From: Holdemania sp. Marseille-P2844 | GTDB lineage: Bacteria > Bacillota_I > Bacilli_A > Erysipelotrichales > Erysipelotrichaceae | Direction: 5' to 3' | Length of the DNA stretch: 64,000 bases | Assembly: GCF_900120005.1 (NCBI RefSeq) | Contig: NZ_LT635450.1 | Location: 246,996 to 310,995 of the forward strand | In this document: positions 27,096 to 35,183 of the stretch, piece by piece | Layout: each line of letters starts with the position of its first letter | Numbering within the stretch: position 1 is the first letter of the stretch | Program-made: the position numbers and the translations under genes | Notes under the pieces: model-generated | Databases searched by the model: none | Told to the model about the DNA's origin: nothing | Seen by the model: only the letters and a program-made list of their open reading frames with translations

Positions 27096-30047
27096 ATGAA
27101 AGTTAAAAAACAATCCGTCGCTTTCATCCTGGGGATGATCGTGCTGCTGGCAGGGACCGGCACGCTGATGATCACGGCGATGCGCGAAATCAAGGTTAAA
27201 ATGAACGTCAGCGCCAACACGACGCTGCTCAACACCACGCGGATGATCTCCGACAGCCTGCTCAATAATTTTTCAAGCGATCAGCAGCAGCTGGAAACCT
27301 GCGCAAATCTGTTCAGCCGGATCGATCTTGAACAGCCGGAAGACGTCGTTCGGGCATTGGCGGAATATACCGAAGCAACGTCCTTTTTCCGTTTTTATTT
27401 CGTCAATGACGAAGGTGTGGGCTGGGATTCGACCGGCGCAAAGCTGACGCTTGAGGAAATGAGCTTTGACGATACCGCGCTGAGCGAGGGGAAAGCGGGT
27501 TATTCCGACGCTTATCTCGGCGCCAGCGGCCGTTTGCAGATCACATTCCAGACGCCGCTGCGGATCAACGGCCAACTTGCGGGCGCCTTGTATGCGGATA
27601 AAACAATGTCGAATTATCACAGTCCGTCGTTGTTCACATTCAACGGCGTGGCCGGCAGCGCCTACGTCGTTCAGGGTGAGGACGGAGCGTGGATCATCGA
27701 CAGCTCCGCAAGCAATACAGACAACCTGTACGTTTTTCTTGGCAAGCAAAACAACGAACCGGCCGTCCTGGACAAGCTGAGAACGCTGATAGCGGACAAC
27801 CGGTCGGGAACGATCCGGATTCAATACCATCAACAGAACAGCTTTCTCTGCTTCATCCCGCTGAACGCCAGTCATCACTGGTACTTAATTTCGATTCTGC
27901 CGCAGAATATCCTGCAGCAGGAGTCGGCGGAAGTTCTGCAGGTGATCTCCTTTGCCCTGGCCGGGTTGTTAGTCGCGCTGGTTTTAATCACGCTGCTCTT
28001 ACTGAGCCGCCAGGCCTCCAGCAGCCGCGAACAGGAGCGCAAACGCCGCGAACAACTGTTCCAGATCATTTCTGAAAATGTCGACTTTGCCTTTCTCTTA
28101 TATACGCCGTCCAGGCGGAAAGTGGAAATGCTTTCGGAGAATGTCCGCTTTTTATTCAACATTGAAACAAAAGAAGCCGTTGACCATCCGGAACGTTTGT
28201 TTCTGAGCTGCGGGATGCCGCCGCAGGATCCGGCCGGTCATGCGTTTCTCAACGGCGAGCTGACCCAGCGGCTGCGTTATGAATATCAGACCGGTACTGA
28301 AAACAAGCTTCAGCGCTGGATTGAGATTTATTTCATTCCCGTTCACAGCGATCAATATCTCGCCGTCCTGCACGAAACGACGGCTGAGCATCACATGCGT
28401 CAGGATCTGGCCGACGCCCTGCAGCAGTCGCAGGAAAGCAATCAGGCCCGAACTGTCTTTTTCTCCTCGATGTCGCACGATATCCGTACGCCGATGAACG
28501 GAATTATCGGCATGACGACCATCGCTCAGTCGCACCTGGACGAACCGGAAAAAGTCGCGCATTGTCTGGATAAAATCAGTCTCGCTTCGCAGCATCTGCT
28601 CGATCTGATCAACGAAGTCCTCGACATGTCGCGGATTGAAAGCGGCAAGATCAGTTTAAAAAAAGAACCCGTCAATCTGTCCCGGCTGATCTCCGACGTG
28701 CTGGTTCTGGTCAAGCCGGACCTGACGAAGAAACGCCAGACGCTGCATATCCGCTCAAGCGCGCTGGATTATGACACGGTGATCGGCGATACGCTGCACC
28801 TGCAGAAAATCTTATTGAACCTGTTGTCCAACGCCGTCAAATACACTCCGCCGCAGCAAGATATCACCATCGGGATCCATGAAGAAGCCGGCGTTGACGA
28901 TAAAATCAACGTGATTTTCACCGTAGAAGACACCGGGATCGGCATGACGCCGGAATTCCTCAATCGGATCTTCACCCCGTTTGAGCGGGCGCAGGACAGC
29001 CGCATCAGTCAGATCACCGGCACCGGTTTAGGCATGGCGATCACCAAGAACATCGTCGACATGATGGCGGGAACCATTCAGGTGGAAAGCCAGGTTGGCG
29101 TAGGTTCCAAATTCACGGTAACGCTGCCGTTTACGACCACACAGACAACGCAGACAAAAAAAGTTCCGCTGGCCGGCTGTTCCGTGCTGGTAGTGGACGA
29201 TGATCCCGACACCTGCGAAGGTCTGCGGATGATGCTGGAACGTGAAAATGTCCAGGTCCGCTGCGCCTACACCGGCCAGCAGGGAATTGACGCCGCGCTG
29301 CTGGCACATCAGGAAGGCCATGATTATCTGGGAATCATCATGGATTGGAGAATGGAAGGTCTTAACGGGATTGAGGCTGCGCGTCAAATCCGCGCCCGGA
29401 TTCCTTCAGAGATTCCGATCATTCTGCTTTCCGCTTACAACTGGGAAGACGTCGAACAGGAAGCGCTGGATGCCGGCATTAACGGATTTTTAACGAAGCC
29501 GATTTTCCGGAGCGAATTGATTGAAAAACTCTCCGACGCTCTCATTCAGGTCAAAGAGGGAACGCCGGCGCTCAGCGATACCGCCCTCAGCTGGCCGGCT
29601 GAGGATTTCAGCGGGATGCGTGTTCTCTTAGCGGAAGATAACGAGCTGAACCGCGAAATTGTCATCGAACTGTTAAACGGCTGCGGAATTCAGGTGATCT
29701 GCGCGCATAATGGACAACAGGCGCTCGATCTTGTCCGCCAACAGCCGGAAGACGCTTTCGATCTCATCCTGATGGATATCCACATGCCGGAAATGAATGG
29801 CTATCAGGCTACCGCGGCCATCCGTTCGCTGCCGGATGCGGCGAAGGCCGGACTGCCGATCATCGCGATGACGGCCGACGCTTTTGACGAAGACGTCCAG
29901 AAATGCATGGCTGCCGGCATGAATGGACACATTGCCAAGCCGATTCAGTATCCATTACTTTTTGAAACGCTCCGCCGCTACCAGCCCTTTGAACAAAGAC
30001 CTGCGACATCAAGAAACGAGGAGAACAACCATGACCATCAAAACTAA
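27096..30047 (+). CDS. Hybrid sensor histidine kinase with two receiver domains
   Basis: About 983 residues. An N-terminal helix and a second at about 288-308 enclose an outside dCache-like sensor (FRFYFVNDEGVGWDSTG, AGALYADKTMSNY, YLISILPQNIL). The kinase core has H-box FSSMSHDIRTPMNG (His about 461), N-box LLNLLSNAVKYTP, and ATP-lid motifs VEDTGIGM and GTGLGMAI. Two receivers follow: VLVVDDDPDT with phospho-Asp in IIMDWRM (about 748), and VLLAEDNELN with phospho-Asp in LILMDIHMPEMNG (about 893). There is no DNA-binding output, so the phosphate goes elsewhere. The ATG at 27096 has AAGG 8 bases upstream and is preferred over TTG 27075 and ATG 27081. Its 3' end overlaps the next gene by 17 bases. 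Confidence 0.93.
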   Translation: MKVKKQSVAFILGMIVLLAGTGTLMITAMREIKVKMNVSANTTLLNTTRMISDSLLNNFSSDQQQLETCANLFSRIDLEQPEDVVRALAEYTEATSFFRFYFVNDEGVGWDSTGAKLTLEEMSFDDTALSEGKAGYSDAYLGASGRLQITFQTPLRINGQLAGALYADKTMSNYHSPSLFTFNGVAGSAYVVQGEDGAWIIDSSASNTDNLYVFLGKQNNEPAVLDKLRTLIADNRSGTIRIQYHQQNSFLCFIPLNASHHWYLISILPQNILQQESAEVLQVISFALAGLLVALVLITLLLLSRQASSSREQERKRREQLFQIISENVDFAFLLYTPSRRKVEMLSENVRFLFNIETKEAVDHPERLFLSCGMPPQDPAGHAFLNGELTQRLRYEYQTGTENKLQRWIEIYFIPVHSDQYLAVLHETTAEHHMRQDLADALQQSQESNQARTVFFSSMSHDIRTPMNGIIGMTTIAQSHLDEPEKVAHCLDKISLASQHLLDLINEVLDMSRIESGKISLKKEPVNLSRLISDVLVLVKPDLTKKRQTLHIRSSALDYDTVIGDTLHLQKILLNLLSNAVKYTPPQQDITIGIHEEAGVDDKINVIFTVEDTGIGMTPEFLNRIFTPFERAQDSRISQITGTGLGMAITKNIVDMMAGTIQVESQVGVGSKFTVTLPFTTTQTTQTKKVPLAGCSVLVVDDDPDTCEGLRMMLERENVQVRCAYTGQQGIDAALLAHQEGHDYLGIIMDWRMEGLNGIEAARQIRARIPSEIPIILLSAYNWEDVEQEALDAGINGFLTKPIFRSELIEKLSDALIQVKEGTPALSDTALSWPAEDFSGMRVLLAEDNELNREIVIELLNGCGIQVICAHNGQQALDLVRQQPEDAFDLILMDIHMPEMNGYQATAAIRSLPDAAKAGLPIIAMTADAFDEDVQKCMAAGMNGHIAKPIQYPLLFETLRRYQPFEQRPATSRNEENNHDHQN

Positions 30048-31332
30048 ATTACGCAAAGCGGCGGCCGCGCTGACGGCCCTCTGCCTGATCGCCGGCTGTA
30101 CCACCAAACCGAAAGACCCGGAAGTTTACATCGACGATAAAAATGAAGAAATCGTGCTCACCCTGTTCGCTCAGGGAGAGGTCGTTGCCAACCTGATTCA
30201 GCAATGCTTCAATGAAGTGATCAACCGCAAGCAGGAAAAAACATTTATTCTTTACAGCGACAGCGCCTCCTTTTACGCAGACGAAGGACTCTCTTACCGC
30301 GAGCTACTGTTAAAAAGACTGGAAAGCGGCGAAGCGGACGATCTGTTTATCATTCCCGCCGAAGACGTGCTGGAATTTGACCGTAAAGGTTATCTCTATG
30401 ATCTTTCCGATATGGATTTCATCCACAATCTGTCCGCCGATGCGCTGCAGCAAAGCACCTATGACAACAAGGTATTCTCACTGCCGCTGTCTTATACGGC
30501 GTTCGGCTTGTTATGGAATGTCGATCTGCTTCATCAGTACGATCTGGAAGTTCCGCAGACACTATCTGAATTTCTGACTGTCTGCGAAACACTGAAACAA
30601 AACGGCATCGTCCCTTATGGCGCAAACATGGATTACGGCCTCAGCATTCTGGCGATGTGCACCGGGCTGGCGCCGTTGTACAGAGACGCGGACAAAACAC
30701 AGAAACTGGCGCAGCTGGCTGAAGGAACATTGCCGATCAGCCATTATCTGCGCGACGGATTCACATTCTTAAAAATGATGATTGATCAAGGTTATCTGGA
30801 CATTGAGCAGGCACTGAACACACAGCCCAACAGCGAGGAAGAAGCCGGCCGGTTCCGCGATGGTCAATGCGCGTTCATCAGCGCCTTTTGCCGGGCCGCC
30901 ACTTTCTCCAGCGATTACCATTTCGAAGTCGTCATGACCGCATTGCCGGTTCTGGAAGAAGGCTCAATCTGCGTTGTCGGCGCGGATCAGCGGCTGGCTG
31001 TCAATCCCAATTCAAAACATTTAAAAGAAGCGCTGATCACAGTTGAAACGCTGGGTACTGTTGAAACGCTCAATGAATTCGCGAAGATGCTGGGCAAAAC
31101 CTCACCAGCCCGCGGCAACGAAGCTTCGACTTTGCCGCAGGCCGCGCCGCTGGTTGCCAGTCTGGCAGAAGCCGAACAAATTCCCAATCAGGATTTCTCG
31201 CTGCATTTCAACACCTGGAATACAATTAAGGAATTGTGCGTTAAGCTGGGACAAGGGGAAAGTATTGACGCCCTGTGCGATGAATATGACAAGATTCAGC
31301 TTGAGGAAATTGAAACCTATCAAGGACAGTAA
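30031..31332 (+). CDS. Extracellular solute-binding lipoprotein (family 1 type)
   Basis: 433 residues beginning with a lipoprotein signal whose lipobox is IAGC (Cys about 21). The body shows the family 1 sugar-binding pattern: residues of a Venus-flytrap domain with ESGEADDLFIIPAEDVLEF, GYLYDLSDMDF, KVFSLPLSYTAFGLLWNVDLLHQY and PQTLSEFLTVCETLKQNGIVPYGA. No ABC permease or ATPase genes are nearby. Its start lies inside the 3' end of the sensor kinase with a GAGGAG site, so the two proteins are made together. It may therefore serve as a ligand-presenting partner of the kinase rather than as a transporter subunit, which is inference. A longer upstream frame exists but overlaps the kinase gene. 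Confidence 0.85.
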   Translation: MTIKTKLRKAAAALTALCLIAGCTTKPKDPEVYIDDKNEEIVLTLFAQGEVVANLIQQCFNEVINRKQEKTFILYSDSASFYADEGLSYRELLLKRLESGEADDLFIIPAEDVLEFDRKGYLYDLSDMDFIHNLSADALQQSTYDNKVFSLPLSYTAFGLLWNVDLLHQYDLEVPQTLSEFLTVCETLKQNGIVPYGANMDYGLSILAMCTGLAPLYRDADKTQKLAQLAEGTLPISHYLRDGFTFLKMMIDQGYLDIEQALNTQPNSEEEAGRFRDGQCAFISAFCRAATFSSDYHFEVVMTALPVLEEGSICVVGADQRLAVNPNSKHLKEALITVETLGTVETLNEFAKMLGKTSPARGNEASTLPQAAPLVASLAEAEQIPNQDFSLHFNTWNTIKELCVKLGQGESIDALCDEYDKIQLEEIETYQGQ

Positions 31333-31373
31333 CCGAAACGGCATTCCGGATGAGCTGGAAACAGCACGATTAA

Positions 31374-31427
31374 AAAAGACCTGGATATCCCGACGCTTCA
31401 TTCAACGTCGCTGGATCCAGGTCTTTT
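31374..31427. terminator. Bidirectional terminator between convergent genes
   Basis: AAAAGACCTGGAT (31374-31386) pairs with ATCCAGGTCTTTT (31415-31427), with inner CGACG/CGTCG; A run on one side and T run on the other serve both strands. Confidence 0.88.
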
Positions 31428-31454
31428 CTAGTTCTCTTCCGCTTGCGTGTATCT

Positions 31455-31922
31455 TCAGTTTTTAGCTTTCGCCTTCAGGTTCAGTTCAGCCTGTTCCTGT
31501 TCATAACGCGTCAGCATCGCTTCCACCGCATCCCGCTGCGCCGTTGAAAAGTAAACGAAGCGGCTGACCTTCTTCACCGTAAACTCCACCTTGATCTCCC
31601 TGGTTTCCTCTGCCTCCGTGACGTCGGCCTGCGTAATCCGATCCCAGGTATAAAGATTTCCCAGCAGTACGATTCCCTGATCGCTGAAACCGCTGCGCAT
31701 CTGGCTGTAAAGAACCCCCAGCAAGACGATCAGCACCGTCTGAACGATCGAGAATAACGAATGGTTTTGAAACAGCCGGATTATGCCGATAACGACGAAA
31801 AATGCCGTAATGATCCAGGTCGGCCCCAGCTTGCCCGGCACTTGAACCTGTCGGGAATGCATCGCCATCCGGGTAAAATAAAAGAGTAAAATCAGATTGA
31901 CTATGACAATCGCGATTTCCAT
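31455..31922 (-). CDS. Two-helix membrane protein, DUF5673/YcxB-like
   Basis: 155 residues with hydrophobic segments at about 3-17, 35-50 and 56-73, followed by a cytoplasmic beta-rich domain (GIVLLGNLYTWDRITQADVTEAEETREIKVEFTVKKVSRFVYFSTAQRDAVEAMLTRY is its span, positions about 83-140) that resembles bacterial PH-like domains of DUF5673/YcxB proteins. The tail is charged. No function is established. Ribosome site GAGGTGAGAA. Confidence 0.65.
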   Translation of the reverse strand: MEIAIVIVNLILLFYFTRMAMHSRQVQVPGKLGPTWIITAFFVVIGIIRLFQNHSLFSIVQTVLIVLLGVLYSQMRSGFSDQGIVLLGNLYTWDRITQADVTEAEETREIKVEFTVKKVSRFVYFSTAQRDAVEAMLTRYEQEQAELNLKAKAKN

Positions 31923-31988
31923 GAATTCTCACCTCATGGTGAACATTATACCATGATCTTAGCGCTTTAGAAAGAGCGAGGGCGCCGG

Positions 31989-32017
31989 TTGACAAGTGTC
32001 TTAAATCAAGCTACGAT
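31989..32017 (+). promoter_or_regulatory. Promoter of the GNAT gene
   Basis: Perfect TTGACA (31989-31994), 17-bp spacer, TACGAT (32012-32017). Confidence 0.7.
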
Positions 32018-32041
32018 AAAACCAGCCAAGGAGGAATTTTC

Positions 32042-32470
32042 ATGAAACTACATTTTTTCACCGGAAAACAATCTGGTTTCGAACAGGCCGCCGCGATTCG
32101 TCAGGCGGTGTTTGTCGAAGAACAAGGGTTTCATAATGAATTTGACGAAACTGACGAAACCTGTCTGCATTGCGTGATCTGCGATGGAGAACAGCCGGTC
32201 GCCACCTGCCGGGCGTTTGCCAAGGGCGACGAAAGCGGCCGCTGGATCATCGGCCGGGTTGCCGTCAGCCTGAACTACCGCGGCCAACATCAGGGAAACG
32301 CGGTGATGAACGCCATGTTGAAGCATCTGTCAGAACAGGGGGTGCGGGAAGTGGAAATTTCCGCTCAATGCCGCGCCGCCGGCTTCTATGAAAAGCTGGG
32401 GTTTCGTTCTACCGGAGAAACCCACATGGACGAATATTGCCCGCATGTGACAATGCTCAAGACGCTTTGA
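32042..32470 (+). CDS. GNAT-family N-acetyltransferase (YjcF/ElaA-like)
   Basis: 142 residues. RQAVFVEEQGFHNEFDETDE is the typical start of ElaA/YjcF-type GNAT proteins, GRVAVSLNYRGQHQGNAVMNAML carries the acetyl-CoA pyrophosphate loop (R-G-Q-H-Q-G-N), and AAGFYEKLGFRSTGE is motif B. It should transfer an acetyl group from acetyl-CoA to an unknown amine. AAGGAGGAA ribosome site and its own promoter. Confidence 0.9.
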   Translation: MKLHFFTGKQSGFEQAAAIRQAVFVEEQGFHNEFDETDETCLHCVICDGEQPVATCRAFAKGDESGRWIIGRVAVSLNYRGQHQGNAVMNAMLKHLSEQGVREVEISAQCRAAGFYEKLGFRSTGETHMDEYCPHVTMLKTL

Positions 32471-32530
32471 CCGCTGATGACCGTCACCATCGTCCCACAG
32501 CGCTGAATCTTAATACGGCTGCAATCATAA

Positions 32531-32567
32531 AAGGAATTCCCTTATAAGTCCCGGGAATTCCTTTTTT
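32531..32567. terminator. Bidirectional terminator
   Basis: AAGGAATTCCC (32531-32541) pairs with GGGAATTCCTT (32553-32563), flanked by A and T runs, between convergent GNAT and TPR-like genes. Confidence 0.85.
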
Positions 32568-32580
32568 GTTTTCTTGATAG

Positions 32581-33267
32581 CTATCGTTCGGCTACCAGCG
32601 CCAGATTTTCCTCGAGCATTTGCCTGATCATCACTTCCCAGGCTGTGCCCTTCAATTTTTCCATAGCTTCCTTCAGCATCTTGCGGCAGTTTTCTTCATC
32701 ATTCTTATAATAGTAGAGCTTCGCCGCACGGTACAGGAAAATTCCCTGATAAAACGGATTGGTCATTTTCGACGCCAGATCCAGCAGCTCGTCCAGAATC
32801 TCCGTGTTGTGATGAATATAAATTTCAACTAAAAAGGTACATTCCTTGAGGATACTTTCCACCTGCGAATTGTTGAATTTCGCGGCGATGGCCTTCAAGG
32901 TGTCATACGCCTTCAGGGCTTTATCGAACTGCCGGGTATCAATATAAAAGGACACTTCCTTCTGCGCTAACCCCAGCTTGTTGGCCGGATTCATTTTAAC
33001 GGCGTCCAGCTGTTCGAAAATCTCCTCGATCTTCGCCGTTTCATTCTGCATCAACAGTGCGTCGATCGCCATCAGCGAACGGTTTTTTTTCGAAAAGAAC
33101 ATCTTCCCTTTCCAACTGTTGAGGACCTCGAGATATTTCTCCGGATTGACCTCCTTATACAAAATTTCCGACAGCTCGACCATCAGCTTCTGCATCATCC
33201 GGTTCAACAGGAAGTACAGGATCAGACCGACGGCGAGAATCAGGACAAACTGAATGATTTTATTCAT
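32581..33267 (-). CDS. Membrane-anchored helical repeat (TPR-like) protein
   Basis: 228 residues: one N-terminal membrane helix (IIQFVLILAVGLILYFLL) and a wholly helical remainder with TPR-like spacing, for example EVSFYIDTRQFDKALKAYDTLKAIA and GIFLYRAAKLYYYKNDEENCRKMLKEAM. TPR-like solenoids mediate protein contacts. I do not recognise a specific family. CGAGGGAAAG ribosome site. It reads toward the bidirectional terminator. Confidence 0.65.
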   Translation of the reverse strand: MNKIIQFVLILAVGLILYFLLNRMMQKLMVELSEILYKEVNPEKYLEVLNSWKGKMFFSKKNRSLMAIDALLMQNETAKIEEIFEQLDAVKMNPANKLGLAQKEVSFYIDTRQFDKALKAYDTLKAIAAKFNNSQVESILKECTFLVEIYIHHNTEILDELLDLASKMTNPFYQGIFLYRAAKLYYYKNDEENCRKMLKEAMEKLKGTAWEVMIRQMLEENLALVAER

Positions 33268-33317
33268 GACTTTCCCTCGACTTTACTTTGTTAACTATAT
33301 CATAAAATTTGAACAGC

Positions 33318-34481
33318 TTACAGACAGGCACGATAGATTTCCAGAATATCCTCGCGGGTTAACGGCACAAAGGCGCGGCTGAAATCATTTTTCGCCGCCT
33401 GATCCGCCATTTCTTCCAGCCGGCTTTCGTCAATGCCGACCTCGCGCAGCGTCATCGGCAGCCCCATGGAAGCAAAGAACGCCGACAATCTATCTATCCC
33501 CTGCTGAGCCGCTGTCCAGCAGTCCAGCTGCGGATCGACGCCCCAAACATTCAGCGCAAACCGGGCGAAGACGTCGACGGTCTGTTCGTTAAGCACATGC
33601 TTCATCCAGCGCGGCGTTATGATTGCCAGACCAACGCCGTGGGTGATGTCATAATAGGCGCTCAATACATGCTCAAGCGGATGACATGTCCAGGCTCTGT
33701 TTTTCCCCAGCGAATTCAGACCGTTGATCGCCAGCGAGGCCGCCCACATCAGATTGGCGCGGGCGGCGTAATCGTCCGGCCGGGCCAGCGCCGCCGGCCC
33801 CGACTGAATACAGGTTTTTAACAAGGCTTCCGACAAGCCGTCCTGCACGGAAGCATCGCGGACCTGATCAAAATAAGATTCCATAATGTGCGACATGATG
33901 TCCGCCGTCCCCGCCGCGGTCTGACCCTGGGGAACGGTATAGGTATAGGTCGGATCGAGAATACTGAAGCGCGGATACATGCCATAGCTGCTGAAACCGC
34001 GCTTGTCGTGGGTTTCCGGATTGGAAATCACCGCAATGTTGTCCATTTCCGAACCGGTCGCCGCCATCGTCAGCACGGTGATCAACGGCAGGCATTCCTT
34101 CACCTTCGTGCGGTCGAGCACCAGCTCCCAGGGATCTCCCTCGTATGCCGCCCCGGCACAGATGGCTTTCGAACAATCCAATGTGCTGCCCCCGCCGACC
34201 GCCAGCACGCAATCCAGCTGATGTTCGCGGACTAACCGGACACCTTCGCGCACCGATCCGATTTTCGGATTGGCCTGCACGCCGGACAGTTCCTGCCACG
34301 CGATCTCATTTTCTTTCAACAAGTTTGTAATCGTATCGTACAATCCCGTTTTTTTCACGCTGCCCCCGCCATAAACCAACAGCACCCGCGTACCGCAGGT
34401 CTGAATCAGTTCTGGCAGATGAACGATCTGACCTTGTCCGAAATAGACTTTTGTCGGAATATCATAAATAAAATTATTCAT
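33318..34481 (-). CDS. Iron-containing alcohol dehydrogenase (BdhA/YugJ-like)
   Basis: 387 residues from the ATG at 34481, matching the family N-terminus NNFIYDIPTKVYFGQGQI. NAD-binding GGGSTLDCSKAI, LTMAATGSEMDN, and the metal ligands in TADIMSHIMESYF (Asp and His), CHPLEHVLSAYYDITHGVGLAI (two His) are all present. Such enzymes reduce butyraldehyde or other aldehydes to alcohols with NAD(P)H, often as a fermentation outlet. Substrate is uncertain. A longer in-frame start upstream lacks support. The next gene, a cupin, lies 120 bases upstream in the same direction. Confidence 0.92.
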   Translation of the reverse strand: MNNFIYDIPTKVYFGQGQIVHLPELIQTCGTRVLLVYGGGSVKKTGLYDTITNLLKENEIAWQELSGVQANPKIGSVREGVRLVREHQLDCVLAVGGGSTLDCSKAICAGAAYEGDPWELVLDRTKVKECLPLITVLTMAATGSEMDNIAVISNPETHDKRGFSSYGMYPRFSILDPTYTYTVPQGQTAAGTADIMSHIMESYFDQVRDASVQDGLSEALLKTCIQSGPAALARPDDYAARANLMWAASLAINGLNSLGKNRAWTCHPLEHVLSAYYDITHGVGLAIITPRWMKHVLNEQTVDVFARFALNVWGVDPQLDCWTAAQQGIDRLSAFFASMGLPMTLREVGIDESRLEEMADQAAKNDFSRAFVPLTREDILEIYRACL

Positions 34482-34600
34482 CCTTTTTCCCTGACCTTTC
34501 TTAATGAACCCTTGCCGGACTTTTGCCAAACAAACGCCGCGCGCTGATTCCCGCCTCCGGCTGCTTTGCCAAAATGCAGTGATGTCTGCGGCTCAGGAAA

Positions 34601-34933
34601 TTATGGAAAAACCACTGTCAGCAGCATTTTAAACGCCATCTCGGCATAGACGGCATGCGGCTTGCCCGCCGGCATGATGATCGTTTCTCCAGCCTTGCAG
34701 AAATGGACATGACCTGCGATCGTAAAGCGGCCGATGCCTTCCAGCACCAGGACCATCGCGTCGCCTTCGGATTCATGCGTACTGATTTCCTCGCCCTGAT
34801 CAAACGCAAACAGCGTCAGGCTGACCGCGTCGTTCTGGGCCAGCGTCTTACTGACGATCTGCCCCGGCAGCACAGCGACCTGATCGGCTAATTTTAAACT
34901 GGTTTCCGGATTCATGTTTTTAATATAACTCAT
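34601..34933 (-). CDS. Small cupin-domain protein
   Basis: 110 residues forming a single cupin barrel. The motif region FDQGEEISTHESEGDAMVLVLEG carries the first metal ligands (HES..D and E), and AGETIIMPAGKPHAV carries the second (His). Single-domain cupins of this form bind metals and often bind sugars or act as sensors; no function can be assigned. AAAGGAAAA ribosome site. Confidence 0.85.
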   Translation of the reverse strand: MSYIKNMNPETSLKLADQVAVLPGQIVSKTLAQNDAVSLTLFAFDQGEEISTHESEGDAMVLVLEGIGRFTIAGHVHFCKAGETIIMPAGKPHAVYAEMAFKMLLTVVFP

Positions 34934-35100
34934 AAGTTTTCCTTTCCAGAGGTCTGGCCTCAGCCAGCCGGCACCTTGCGAAATCCGGCTGTCATTATGA
35001 TTATTTTACCATGGTTTCCTGCGTTCTGCGCACTATTCCTGTCGATGTGGAAGAAAGCTGGAATTTCTGATGGAACGGGATTCCATCTTTGCTTCAATGT

Positions 35101-35133
35101 GAAAAACTGCCGGCGTGTTTTCACACCGGCAGT
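35101..35133 (-). terminator. Terminator after the serine hydrolase
   Basis: On the minus strand ACTGCCGG-x-GTG pairs with CACGCCGGCAGT-type complement around a short A/T loop (35133-35106) followed by TTTTTC. Confidence 0.82.
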
Positions 35134-35183
35134 CTGAGAAGATTCTCTGTTTTTCCCCCATGGGAAATTGAAACCAGACGACG

